Below are positions 12,813-25,424 of a stretch of 64,000 nt of DNA, piece after piece. Origin of the DNA: Epiperipatus broadwayi (taxonomy: Eukaryota > Onychophora > Udeonychophora > Euonychophora > Peripatidae); assembly GCA_028023455.1 (NCBI GenBank), contig JAQFVV010000317.1:751501-815500 (forward strand). Reading direction: 5' to 3'. Made by a program: the position numbers and the translations under genes. The notes beneath the pieces were generated by a model, which saw only the letters and a list, made by a program, of their open reading frames with translations, did no database searches and had not been told where the DNA came from. Numbering within the stretch: position 1 is the first letter of the stretch; the number at the start of each line of letters is the position of its first letter.

Positions 12813-15690
12813 CTTTATAATAAAACTAGGGAGGAGAAAGCCCATTTCAGATGTTATAATATTTACAAATATACCTTTAAGTATCATCCCTGGTCATTAT
12901 CTAAGAAATATAATAATAATTCACAAACCTTAATAAACAAACTAATACGTATTAACTAATTAAGCATAGATAACAATGAATGCACAGTGATCTGTTGTTA
13001 TCTTTTAGAATAGATTTCAAAGGAGAGATTTTTATCAGCTAAAAGTCGATGAGAAAATTACACTGGATAGCTTCTAATTGTCTCTCCAAAGGTTTATTAA
13101 ATTAATCATCCTCTACTATAATGGTCCGTATTCTCTGAAGGAATCAAAGTGATAGCATCTAGCTATAATCAGATTTAGGGTTTTCATACAGGATGTTATG
13201 AATGAAGCGATTTAACTTTAATCCAAGATTGAATCCATTTCAAACAAGATAATTTAAAATTAAATATTCAATACAGGTGCAATTTAGATTAATTCATATA
13301 ATTTTCAGCTTTGTAGATGGTTCCATTATGCTCAGTATTTAAACTCAGTAGTTTTTACATTTAACTCTCTTCAGGTGTGTCCATCAATATCCTACATTAA
13401 TAATAGTACCTAATATAATTTAATCGATTTTAAAATTAAATTTCAAATAAATTATCAATATCGGTATGTGTATTCATACCTTATTTATTTTGGAAAATAA
13501 ATAAATAATTAAAATAAATCAGAGACCTCCTTGAATTTAAAACAAACTTTAACATATTTATTAACAGATAACAATTTAAATTTATTTCAAATAACAAATA
13601 AAAAATCTTATAATAAGTGCCTTACATACATTTCTACTATTTTATAATATCAAATTAAAATAATACTTTCCCATATTTTCATAGTAGATATGTATCATAA
13701 CATGACCAAATTTTAATAAATCATAAAACAAGAAATAAAATTTTATAATTCAATAAAAAAAATTATAATAATACTAACTAGCTCAATTTTATATGAACAT
13801 TGTATGTATAAATTAAGAATTTATATTATCCAATTCTTGTATAAGAATTCCAATTTTATAATAACTCCCTTCTATGTGAAGTCATTATTATGAAATAAAA
13901 AATCTTACCCAAGGATGTTAATCATTTACACAAAGAATAATAAACAAATATTACTAAGTTAATTATGTTAGTAATAAACAAAAATTTCTGTTCTGTCACG
14001 AATGAAATCAATATGAAGAATAAAAAAACCTTACCTCTATATTAAGTTAGTTTTACCTTGGTCAAGTCGCTTTATAGGGAAGACTGAAATTTTATTTTTA
14101 AAAAAATATATTTAAATCAATGATATTTCCATTTCTCTTCATTTAATAACTTTCTTAAATGAACTATTTCAACGTAAACAGATTTTGGAAGCAAAGGAAA
14201 TAAAATTAGATGTCCGAAGCTGATGACACATGTAATGATAAGATGTATTAAAAGTTTATGGTATTGTTCTATTCATTTCCATAATTTATGAAGTAAGGTC
14301 TATTAAGGATAAAATTCTTAAGGTTCATTAAGAATAAAGTTCTTTATTACTTGATTATCAATCTTCAGTGAGTCAATTAATATACTCTGTTATTCAGAAT
14401 TCTTCATCTTATATGATGTTGACATCTTCCATTAATTGTTTTGATGTAAATTGAAATTGCATTTTTAATTATATAGATGAAGTACGCATATAGTTTAGGC
14501 ATTTCTGGAGGAATAAACAATTACATTATTTTCAGATCAAACAATAGCATTCTATCTTATGGCAAAATGGTTTTTACTCATGACGCATTTGATATACTTA
14601 TTATCTTCTTAATATAATTTAATTTTCGTATGTAAATGATTTTTTATGAAATATATCTTCTTTATGATTCCAATTTAGAATGATCTTAGTACGAGTTCCT
14701 CTAATTAATAAATAAAAATATATATAATTTTGTTTTGAAATTATAATTGACAAAATTTCATCAACAAGAACATTCGTTCAAATTATTGATCCATCTTTTA
14801 ATATGTTTGGAATTTGATCACAGCAAAATGACTGTGCATAGTGGTTAGTTCATTGGCAAAAGAGGATTAATTTTGAAATTATTTGATCCAGTTTTTATAC
14901 TAGAATCAACTTCCAGTAGCATGTTTTAAATATACTATTTGATTTCATGATTTCATATTCGACTATTATTGAAATTACTATAATTAATAATTGTATAATT
15001 GAATTTTAAATTTTATTTCCTTTGTATTTAGTTGCTAAGATGTGACTTGACCTAAATGTTATCTCTATTTTTGACATCTTGATTATTAAGGTTAGTCAAT
15101 TTAAATAATTATTATTATATATATAAATGATTTAAAAATAATCATCTTATAGGTGTATATATGAATTATCTAAAATAATCATTTTGATATTATTAAAACA
15201 ATTATTTATTTGAATTGACTTTCGTTATTAAGATTTTACAGTTTAACCTTTAGGTTATATATATATTGAAGCAGTCAATCTTAGCCCAAGATTGAGCTTC
15301 ATGGTTCTACCCACTCACTAATTACTAACCTTAATTCAAACCCTAGTCCCATCCTGCTTTTTTATTTATGTATGTATATTTCATGTATATATTTCTGAGA
15401 AGCACTCTTAAAAATTATAAATTTAACTTTTCAATATTTTTTTTATTATTAAATTTTTTTTCTATTAAAGTACATAGGTGCAGCTCAGATATATATATAT
15501 ACATGAGCAAATATACTAACAAAATATTAATTTTATAAATATTTTCTTGTACGTTTTATATTTTTTATCAAATTATATATTTTTGAAAAATCCAAAATGG
15601 AAGATGCAACCATTAATTGTCCAAAAATGATTAATAGGGTGGATTGGGAAAGAATTTTTAATTAAAGTTTTACTAAAAATAAAATGGGAA
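12813..15690. other. AT-rich intergenic DNA, no gene seen
   Basis: Uniformly A/T-rich with no long frame, no paired terminal repeats and no RNA-gene box pair that I can support. Confidence 0.6.
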
Positions 15691-15693
15691 TAA

Positions 15694-16142
15694 AACTAAT
15701 GGATTGTACTTTTGTTATAAACATTTTTGTCATATCTATTTCCAATCTGGAAATAGATTTGAATACATTTTTGGAACATTATCTGACGATTGCATCTCCA
15801 AGAACAATGGACAAAGAAAACAAGATTTATATTAGATTGAAGATTAGGTTTTGGGCTAGAAATTAAAAGCATTCCACAAATACCTGAGCGGGATATAAAA
15901 TGGGCTGATTTTGAACACCAAAAGGAGTTACTGTTGAGAAAACTGTTTCCCCTATACTCCATGCTACTTTGAAATTTAAGATGATGAATGAGTACAAAGC
16001 CAATCAGTCTTCCCACCTCTTGTGGGTCATCTCCCATTACCGTACCATCTTGCTGCTGCTCTGAAATGAAGAAATCCTGAAATGAGAACTCTGGAATGCT
16101 GAATGGAAGCTTGCTGTCATCTAAAGAACTCACATGGATCCC
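15694..16142 (-). other. Unassigned open frame in a less AT-rich island
   Basis: A - strand frame of about 145 codons lies in a block (about 15890-16260) that is visibly less AT-rich than its flanks. Its first part (residues like SKLPFSIPEFSFQDFFISEQ, then DDPQEVGRLIGFV) has mixed composition more like real protein than the surrounding AT-rich frames. There is no ATG at the frame start (it opens on GTG after a stop), and I recognise no family. It could be an exon fragment, a decayed transposon gene or chance. The last 50 or so residues run into AT-rich DNA and look spurious. Confidence 0.25.
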
Positions 16143-16494
16143 TTAACTGCTGTGCATGAGCTGGATGTTTAAAATGCATTCTTAATACCCTATCATACTT
16201 CAGGACAGCTGAGAAAGGTCTTTTGGCCAATTTGCCCTCTTGAGAATTTTTTTTGTAAGTATTATGTTAAAATGCATGTAAAACAGTATATTTTAGTATA
16301 ATAATTTTTTTTCACGAAAATTATGTGATAAAAGTCGCAAAATTCAAAATTCCCACTCTTACAATAGATATAAGTCCCACCCTGACTTTTTCAGCCATTG
16401 TGTGTTGCTAAGGCTGTAAAACATTTGGCATTTCACGACATTGAAGTTTCCAATGATGCAAAAACATTTATTTGCAAATTTATTACGGTTTTAG

Positions 16495-16960
16495 ATTTTT
16501 TTTAAATAATTTGCACTATATTAGATATCAAGAAATATAATTAATAACTTATTTTGACTTGAAATACTTTATTTTCAAAAATGTTATATTAGCAGCTAAT
16601 GTAAATATGGCGTGAAGCACTTTAGGAAATTCTAGTTTTGATGTAAACAATTGACATTATTGACAGTAAGAGAAATATCGTAATTTTGCAATAATTATTC
16701 AAAAAATGTAAACTTTTAAAGTATAATTCATTAGATATAAGAGAAGTAAATAAATATTCGTTCACATTTTTAAAAATAATCACAAATAAAAACATTGCAT
16801 TGATTTTATAAACTGAAAATAATTTTTCTAGAAACAATGACATGTAGTCTTTATTTTGATTACATCCTCATTTTTTTAATATTTACAGAAACAAAATATG
16901 AACATTTAAAATTTATTTCAGTAATAAACAAGAATATCTATCAAATAAAGTCAAATTAAT
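16495..16960 (+). repeat. Dispersed repeat, copy A
   Basis: This block shares an ordered series of matches with 52815-53215: TATTAGATATCAAGAAAT, then AACTTATTTTGA, GTTATATTAGCAGCTAA, AAACTTTTAAA, GATTTTATAAACTGAAAATA and a TTTTGATT...ATCCTCATTT end. A shorter part recurs at 20640-20890. No coding capacity is visible. Because the copy at 52.8 kb lies inside a pogo-like element, this may be an old relative of that element that has lost its ends. Confidence 0.6.
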
Positions 16961-19533
16961 TTTTTTGTGATAAGTAATAATCATTTTATCATATATTTTA
17001 CATTGACATGTGAGACAAAGAAAAACATCAGCTATAGCGAAATATGGTAGTGTTAAAATTGTGTGATGTAAACTATTTTTATACTGCCACCTGAAAGTAA
17101 ATCTAGCCTAACTAATCTCAAAGTCCACTATCAGCATTTCTGTTGTGAATTATTTAACTTTGTATCTTCCTATTGTGTAAAAATGTAATTTGCTCTCAAA
17201 TAATTTTTATAAAGCTAATTCTCTCTCATATGCTTTAACTTTTTTTAACTTTGGTGTGGTCTTTTTTTTATATTCATTTATTATTTGATTTTATATCTCT
17301 GTTTTATTTATTATTAATATGCCAGTCTCAAGCAACCTGGCAAGCTTAATTTTTAAAATCCTTTTTTTTAATTAAACCTCCATGAATTGAGGTTATTAAC
17401 CCCCCCCCCCCAGATCATAATGTCTTATTAATCAGTATGCTTGCTAGATTGTTTTTACGGGTGAACATTATATTCTGTGTTTTTGTATAAAATTGTTATT
17501 CGTTTAACTCTGAGGAGACTGAAGTCAATCTACCCAGGATAAATCCATCACTGAAGCTAATTAATGCTATGAAATATTTTAAAATGTTATTTAATCAATT
17601 TTCAAAGGGTGCCCTATTATTTGTTTGTCTATATAACTGCTAGTTTTTACTTTATTTTGTATACTCTTAAAATATCCAAATACTTAAATATCCCAGTTAT
17701 TATAAAATCCACAAAGATTAAATTGAATCATTTTAAATAGCAGAAAAGGAAGGGGGGTCAATGTTAATGTATGTTTTACTAAATGAAATCTCTCTATACA
17801 TTTATTATTCCGGCATTGCATATTATTTGTCTAACTATAGCCTTAAAACAAAGGTCATTTATTTTAAAGCAGTAAATACCATTTTCATGTCATTAGAGAC
17901 ATTTATATGTACTGCATTACTGACATTCGGCTGACTTTCATGATTATATATGTGCTTCTAATCTAGGGGTTGTGACAGGATCGAACCCTTGGATTTCTTT
18001 TCATGTTCTGTCCCACAGATAGTTGAGCTTCCTAGGACCTTCTCCATATAAAAAGGCCTCTGCATGTCAGTGAATCCAGTACATTTGTCCCATGTCATGC
18101 CCAGCCATATTTCTCTAAGCATTGCCCTAAAAAGGGGGTCTTAGATTTTATTTTCATCCAGAAGCCTGACCTTATATTTTTTTTTATTTCTCTGTCATTA
18201 TGTCAGTACTGCCACTTCCTAGATTATTATTAACTTTTTGCTTCATGACCTAGTTTTAATGTTATAATATTAATATTGCACTCTGCTCAAAATATATGTA
18301 AATTCCGAATATTACTAGTGTCATTAATTAATAATATTGTATTAGTCTTGTTATACAATCCCACTGTCGTAATTTGTTATTTCTGTATTTTAAGAGTATA
18401 TGCCTTGGGGAAAATAACACGTTCTTTTTTCCAAGTGTTAATAATAATAAAATTATTAATAAGTATTTTGTCCCATAGCCAAATGTAGCTTAAAATGTAT
18501 TTTTATTTATTTTCATGACCGCAAAGGCTTGAAAATAGTTTTATTATATATGTAATGAATCCAACAACGCTCCCTAAAATTATATGTTGACCACCTCATT
18601 TCAGAATTGTAGATAAAAGTGTTAATAGCAATATTATATAATCTTTATAATAAATAATTGGCATCATAATATTATTGCCACTAAAGATGTATGTTCATGT
18701 CTATATATATTATTCAGTCAGTAAAAGAGCATATGAGAACCATTAGCGTGAATACCCAGTATGTAATTAATTATCTACCGCTTGGTAGAATGCTCACTCA
18801 TGTACATCCTAATGTATATAATTAATTTATTATATATACTATTAAACTATTTTCATTGACTAACTTACTTGAGTTGTTCAAATTATCTTTTCTCCACTTC
18901 CACACATCCAACCATGCATATTCCTTCCTATCAAATTCATGAATGGGGTTCAAACCCTCAGTTAATAATTTAAATACATACAATGATTCCCAATTTATCT
19001 AATACCTATTTTAGTTAAGTCTTGATGTAAATAATATGCAAGTCTCCTTAACAAGATTGTAAGTAACTCATAAGTTTTCTCCCATATAGAGTTTACATTT
19101 TCTATTATGATAAAAAAAAATTAACACTTTAATTATATAAGTGTGTTTAAAATTATATATATATGTCTGTGGATTTATATATTTCATAACTAAAAATATA
19201 TATTTAGTTGGTTATAAAAAAATGATTTGGATTTGGTAGTGAGTGATAAGGTTTAAATTGTAAAGATATTCTTACACTATTTTGAAATTATGGCATATCA
19301 TAACATATAAATTAAGAATAAAATAAAATAATCAAATTAGAAAATAGGCATAGCTGCATCTTATAAAAAGGTTAAATAATATCTAATTACAATTATTACA
19401 TTCAAAGGAAAAGTTATTTCAAAATTACATTTATATTTATAGACAAGATCATTACAGTTATGTTTAGAGATTTTATTTTACAAGAGTTTAATTAATTGAG
19501 AATTAATAATTTATGAATATTCATTCCAGATAG
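16961..19533. other. AT-rich intergenic DNA, no gene seen
   Basis: Contains a run of about 12 C at 17400-17411 and scattered short tracts. No gene, inverted repeat or RNA-gene structure found. Confidence 0.55.
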
Positions 19534-19950
19534 CTAGCTTAAGGAATTTATTAGAAACTTTAATAGAGATGTATAGAGCTCTGTGGTGAAGAGTATTACC
19601 AATCTGTTTCTAGGCTGAGTTGTCTGGCATTTGAAATAGGCACTGGCACTTCTCTGGATGGCTGCTCTTCCACAATGACCTTCCATAGTAGCAGTTGATA
19701 GTAAAATTCTCCATTCTTTCAGTGATCGTGATTGCTGTGGTAGCATGCAGGATGGGCTGGAGAACATCATTTTTCCATAGGAACAAATTGATGGCCTTCC
19801 TAGCCACTCATATCATTTGACTGATGTAGCTTCCTCTGGAAACTTGCTTGAATTATATTGTAGCAAGCCTGTTTAGTGCCAAAATATGGGGTTCATATAC
19901 TAAATTTTTACCCCTCATCTATGTTTGCTAGCAAGCCAGACTTGCACCAT
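19534..19950 (-). other. Unassigned less AT-rich island with overlapping - strand frames
   Basis: Two - strand frames (19534-19770 and 19610-19807) overlap in a block with clearly lower AT content than its flanks. The second contains residues such as KAINLFLWKNDVLQPIL and ERMENFTINCYYG, plausible protein composition, but I cannot place them in a family. It is probably a fragment of a decayed mobile-element gene or repeat. Confidence 0.2.
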
Positions 19951-20639
19951 CAAAACTTTTTAGTTTGTTTACAACTCTTATTTAAAATTATAAAGTTTAG
20001 CTCTTTTGTTGTTAGATTTTTTAATCAGATACTTTCATCTTAGTAAAGCAAAGGCAATCATCAAGTGAATATAAAATAGTGCTGCATGATTGCGTTTGCT
20101 TTCACTAAGGTGTACATTAAAATTTGTTATCTTTAAAGTTAACATTTAACCCACACACAATTTTAGACAGGTGCGTGTGACATGATTTCTTTTAATGGGA
20201 ACTATTTTAAAATTTAGAAACTTATAAATTATTGCATAAACATTTTGTTATGTATGTATGTTGGTTGCCTGTGGAATTGTACTCATATATATATATATGT
20301 GTGATTCTTCAGCCAAATAATGCATTAAATTGATATATATATATAAATTTATAACAAATATATGTATAAGTGTGCTGTAACTTTACTAAATCTATTATAT
20401 GCTACAGCTTACACTCACATATTCTGATACATATATAATGATGTTTATACAGATGTACCTTTAATTAAATACACAGATTTGTAGATACACATGTACTTGA
20501 CAGGGTTTAAAGCTAGTACAGATCCCACTATGGGACATAGTAAGTGAAGTGGGATGTGTGACAAAATAGACCGTTTCAGTGTTAACATTTTAAATTACAG
20601 GGGTGCCAATTCTGAACTGTTAATAACACATCATCACTG

Positions 20640-20890
20640 ACAGTTTGTTAAATTTATTGCAATATTTTAAAGATTATTTAAAAATGTAAACTTTTAAAAC
20701 GTAATTTGACAAATATATCAGATATTGATATTTATTTATTCATATTTTAAATACAAATGTCAAATAAAAAGATTTTGTTGGTTTTGATTACAATCTAATT
20801 TTAAAAATAATTGAAAGTCAGATGTGAGTTTTTAGAATTTATTTGTTTTGAAAATAAAAATATCTCCTGAATGAAGTCAAATTTGTTATA
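20640..20890 (+). repeat. Dispersed repeat, partial copy C
   Basis: Shares GCAATATTTTAAAGATTATT-like sequence, AATGTAAACTTTTAAAA and a GAAGTCAAAT end with the copy at 16495-16960. Divergent and truncated. Confidence 0.4.
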
Positions 20891-23276
20891 TTCTCATATA
20901 TAGTAATGGTTCAATATTAAAATTAAAATTTTAAAGCTTATTGCAAGTGAAAACAAAAAAAAAGTCATAATGTGTGTTAAAAAACTCATATTTGGTCTTT
21001 GCATATATTGAAAAAATATGTTGCAATAAGAATAGAGAATGTAAAGCATCATTCAATCATCTGAAGGAAAACATTCTTCACAAAATCAATAAAAAAGAAT
21101 CGATTTTTAATATACTTTTACAATGTGGATGAATAAATGTTAATATCTGATAAGTCTATCAAATTCTGTTTTAAAAATCTTAATATTGCTTTAGTTTTTT
21201 GAATATCTCAAATAATTTTAACACTGCTCATATTGACATATGATATTATATGATCAGTTTGACATAGGCATGGCCAACTTATGTTGTAATTTTTTTTGTT
21301 AATATTATAGTCAAATTTATTAACTTTTATTTTTAAAAATAAAATATATGCAAATAAAATCAAAGTGTATATGTATATTTTTTTTTTGTTTTAAATAATT
21401 ATCAAACAATTATTATGAAAAAATAATCAAATATTTAATAAACTAGCAAAAAAAATTTTTTTTTATTCAAAAATTTCCTCAAAATACTGTAGAAACTAAA
21501 CTGTCAATGTCTGGAAATGTACTTTTTTTATTAAAGGATTTTGATCATTATCAAATTGCCTGGAAAATATTAATCTCTTCAGTTAAGATAGTGGTAGAAA
21601 ATCAGCCTACAGCAGCAGAATTACCATGTTATTTCTGATGTAAATAAACCATGCAAATTAATGGAACTGGTAATCAAAAAATGTATAATTTATATATTAT
21701 AACTGAAAATAAATATTAAAAAATCATATATTTTATTATACAAATATAATAAGTGCAAATTTGCAAATGTTTTTTTATGTTTTTTTCATATTTCAACACA
21801 TGCCTGTAATGATTATATCTCTTATATAAACTAAGCTGCAATTTTTTTGATAGCAGTCTTCAAAGGATTAAAAATAGTTTTATGTCCAGATTTAAAATTT
21901 TGTAAGAAATATAAACTTTATCTAAAATTAGCCACTGTAAAAACTCATACACTGCAAATACTGTATTATTATTTTTTAATGAAAACCTAATAAAAATTAA
22001 ATCAGTCATCATTTAGTGAAGTTTCATCAAGTTATAAATTGTAAGGAATAATTTATTTCAACTTTAAAAAACAATGATTCTGTTTCTAAAAATTACTTAT
22101 GTATTTCTTTTCAAAACATTATGATAATAGCTTTTATTGCAAATCATCATTGTTTTATATGTATATGTGTATTTATATATTTAAGTACTGTATATTTCTG
22201 AATTATATTTGTAATTGTTTTATATATAGAAAAAATATTTTGATTCAGTATATGGTAGATACACAATAAAGAAAAGAGTTAAAATTTTCTAAAAGACACT
22301 TTATATTAAAACATTTTTTTAATAAACCCATTATTATCAGTCTTTATTTAGGAATTTAACAAATTGAATTTATTTTCTCAAATCTTTTTATAATTTACTT
22401 ATAAAAAAAACTATGTTTTATATATTTTCAATGATATTGATTTCATCTATGGAATTTTAATGTTTTTTTTTTTTTAAAATATCCTGATTTAAATGACAGA
22501 ATATTGCTAAAATGTAGTTTAATCAGTCTTGGCCAGACAATTCACATAAAACAAGATTACACTGCTAATAATTAGAAGAAATTGAATAGTTGGAATAACT
22601 GATTAAAATACTAAATTACAATGAAATAAAGTAGATATAAATAACAAAATACACTGAAAACTTTTAATAACTATGTATTATGTTATTTTTATTTTATAGT
22701 AAGGCAATCATTGAATATTACAAAGAAAATTACAAAAACAAAAGGTAAGGGTCATACTAATATTCAGTTTTAAAACCTAGGGATAGGTCAATAAAGAACT
22801 GTTAGTCATATCTTGGTACTATTTTAATGTTGCAAAAGAAAACGATAAAATTGAAATTTAATATTAATTTCTTTATGCATTTTGATCAAACTGAAAATTC
22901 ACTGGTAAATTGCAATAGACATTATCATTGTGAAAATATACAAAATATTTCAAGATTTACAAAAAAATCTAATTTCCAAGAATTTTTGTTCTTTTTATTT
23001 TGGGATTCCATAAACATGAAAAAGTATATATATATATATTAGAAAACTAGGTTTTTTTAAATAAAAAAAATCATCAATTATTATTTTATTTCCTTTTTTT
23101 TTTTAATTTCATGGTGTTGTTTTTTTAAAGTACTGAATTAAAAATTGGTTCATCTTAAAATTTTTAAATAAAAGACAGTGTAGTAAGCATTAAAAGTGAA
23201 TTCAATTGTTTTATATTTCATCCAGACAATCTAAGTTTGAATTTAGTAATAATTATATATTTTATAACAATTATTA
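20891..23276. other. AT-rich intergenic DNA, no gene seen
   Basis: Only A/T-rich low-complexity sequence. The frame at 22827-23042 ends in a (TA)n tract and shows no domain. Confidence 0.6.
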
Positions 23277-24069
23277 TTGTAATAATAATCAGCATTAAGC
23301 TAATGCATATGCACTTTGTGGATTTTAACTATAAATGAATACTCTCACTTTCCAAACACAAGATAAAGTCTTTGTGAAAAGATAGGATGAATCCATCTAT
23401 CATTTCAACCCAAACATTTAAGTATGGGCAAATCTTAGGTGTTTGGAGATGAGAGCATGAAGATATTAAACAATCACTTTAAATTATCTTTACTATGCCT
23501 GAATGAATGATGCCTGTGAAATTTATTAAAATTTACGATATGTCATTCTTAGTTGAAATTAAACATATGTAAATAAATGGTTTTTAAACTGTAATAATAA
23601 TCATCATTAAGCTAATGCACATGCGCTTTGTGGATTTTAACTATAAAAGAATACTCTCACTTTCCAAACACAAGATAAAGTCTTCATGAAAAGACAAAGC
23701 GCATGTGCATTAGCTTAATGCTGATTATTATTACAGTTTAAAAACATGACGCTATATAAAATAAATATCTTATTTATGTATGTTTAATTTCAACAAAGAA
23801 TGACATATCTTAAATTCTAGTAAATTTTGCAGATGTCATTCATTCAAGCATAGTAAAGGTAATTTAAAATGATTGTTTAATATCTTCATGCTCTCATTTC
23901 CAGATGCTTAAGATTTGTCCATACTTAAACATTTTGGATTGAAAGGATAGATGGATTCATTCTATCTTTTCACAAAGACTTTATCTTGTGTTTGGAAAGT
24001 GAGAGTATTCATTTATAGTTAAAATCCACAAAGCACATGTGCATTAGCTTAATGCTGATTATTATTGTA
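23277..24069. mobile_element. Foldback (long inverted repeat) element with nested internal copy of its ends
   Basis: The left arm (about 23277-23600) and right arm (about 23700-24069, reverse complement) match over roughly 300 bp with scattered differences. The outermost bases read TAATAATAATCAGCATTAAG on the left and the complement on the right. Between them, at about 23593-23745, a further copy of the terminal 100 bp sits with a short reverse copy of its own end (GCATTAGCTTAATGCTGATT). The result is a palindrome within a palindrome. No transposase frame is present. This is the structure of a foldback-type or long-TIR MITE; the superfamily is not identifiable. Confidence 0.75.
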
Positions 24070-24315
24070 TGATTCATTTTTAAAAAATTCTGTTTTGTAA
24101 TATGCATTTTTTAAAATATATTTAACTATTAATATAAGCAATAACTTTTATATATTTCAACAAAAAACATCATATAAAAAAGATGTTCTTTGAGAATTTA
24201 TAAATATTTTACTTTTTTTATACTAATAGTTAAGTGTAAAAGAAATGAAACCTATTGTAAAAGGTATTTGGAAATACTATGAAACAAATGGAGTTGATAC
24301 AGAATATAAGAATTG

Positions 24316-24317
<2 letters not shown>

Positions 24318-24360
<43 letters not shown>
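24318..24360. repeat. (TA)n microsatellite
   Basis: About twenty uninterrupted TA units. Confidence 0.9.
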
Positions 24361-24365
<5 letters not shown>

Positions 24366-24440
24366 CCAAACTAAATGTATATTATCAACGCATATATATA
24401 TATAAACCTAAACTGTCTAACACTATACTAGCAAAAATAA

Positions 24441-24637
24441 AAATGCAAAACCATAAAACAATACAATACTAGATTAAATTTTAAAAATTTTACCAAAATC
24501 CTTACACAACCATGGTTTCATCTACTACAAATAGACCTTCTCAAGTGAAAATCAATCTAAAGGAAAACATATATAAGGATTTTGGTAAAATTTTTAAAAT
24601 TTAATCTAGTATTGTATTGTTTTATGGTTTTGCATTT
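24441..24637. repeat. Perfect 64-bp inverted repeat with 69-base spacer
   Basis: Bases 24441-24504 are the exact reverse complement of 24574-24637. The spacer, read on the - strand, contains TTGAGAAGG...GATGAAACC. This is loosely similar to the 3' motif of Penelope-like elements and to a degraded hammerhead core. The right arm abuts a (TA)n tract. The perfect identity contrasts with the diverged neighbouring palindromes. Confidence 0.85.
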
Positions 24638-24787
24638 ATATATATATATATATGTATCTTGTTTGTACTAAACTTAATGTAATTATAAGGAACTTTAACT
24701 CAGACTTTCAAGTTCTTTACAGCTATCCAATCCATCTTACACAACTGATATACATGATCACATACTTATGAAAAAGGTAACTGATCT

Positions 24788-24833
24788 CCAGTATACATAT
24801 TTCGTTCTGAACCAGCACTCATCGGTTGGTCCA
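24788..24833 (-). ncRNA. Hammerhead ribozyme-like motif, family 1, copy 1 (degraded)
   Basis: On the - strand the order is stem I (ACCAA), CCGATGA, stem II (GTGCT/AGAAC, partly paired), GAAA, stem III (TATGTATA) and CTGGA. One core base differs (CTGATGA has become CCGATGA), and stem I pairing is weakened by the TTGGT to CTGGA change. Probably inactive. Confidence 0.6.
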
Positions 24834-25194
24834 GAATACCACCTCTCACACATATATACAATCAGTTTTCAGTCTATATTAAGAAAGCGAATCTTCAAAC
24901 TTTAATTAGATTAGGTTTACTACAGACAATATATATGTATTTAAATATTACATATTCAGCCTGTATTCTGCGTATTCTTCTTTATAATTAAATGGACATA
25001 TAAAGATTCTATGCATGAGGAGTCAGATTGACTTAAGGTCAACATGGGTATAACAATAATATTGGCTTCATCAAGAGCTTTCAGCATTCCATCCTCAGAT
25101 TTTCATTGATATGGATAGCTGAAGAGTTAAAGTTTGAAGATTTGCTATCTTAATATAAACTGAGCATTGATTGCATATATGTGTGAGAGATGGT

Positions 25195-25250
25195 GATCTG
25201 GACCAATTGATGAGTGCTGATTCAGCACAAAATACTTATATTGGAGATCA
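25195..25250 (+). ncRNA. Hammerhead ribozyme-like motif, family 1, copy 2 (degraded)
   Basis: The order is GATC, ACCAA, TTGATGA, GTGCT/AGCAC, AAAA, TACTTATA, TTGGA, GATC. Stem II is perfect, but the core carries C3 to T and G12 to A, so cleavage is not expected. The outer stem I helix is GATC/GATC, where other copies have AATC/GATT, a compensatory change. Confidence 0.6.
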
Positions 25251-25343
25251 TTTATTTTTTTCATATGTATGTTGTCCTGTAGTATCAGTTGTAAAAGATG
25301 GATTGGATTGCTGTAGAGAGCTTGAAAGTTTGAGTTCAAGTCC

Positions 25344-25376
<33 letters not shown>

Positions 25377-25424
25377 AATAATATTATTATTCGATGTCTG
25401 TATTTTTAAAGCAATATACATAAT

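Larger units (their letters stand above)
24690..25346. mobile_element. Hammerhead-SINE family 1, inverted compound copy (locus 1)
   Basis: Two copies of the family face opposite ways: a - strand copy at 24690-24905 and a + strand copy at about 25010-25346. The core module CATGAGGAGTCAGATTGAC precedes the second copy. Each arm holds a hammerhead-like motif, and B-box-like TGAGTTCAAGTCC ends the right arm before a (TA)n(TG)n tract. The same layout (reverse arm, core, forward arm) recurs at 59502-59940 and 63131-63934. No clear target-site duplication is seen here. Confidence 0.75.

Noticed and set aside
17400-17411. Run of about 12 C
   Set aside because: Striking in AT-rich DNA but a simple homopolymer. 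No repeat array or G-quadruplex series around it.
18945-18965. Another B-box-like word, GGGTTCAAACCC
   Set aside because: It is a self-complementary dodecamer without an A box or cloverleaf, so not called as a tRNA.
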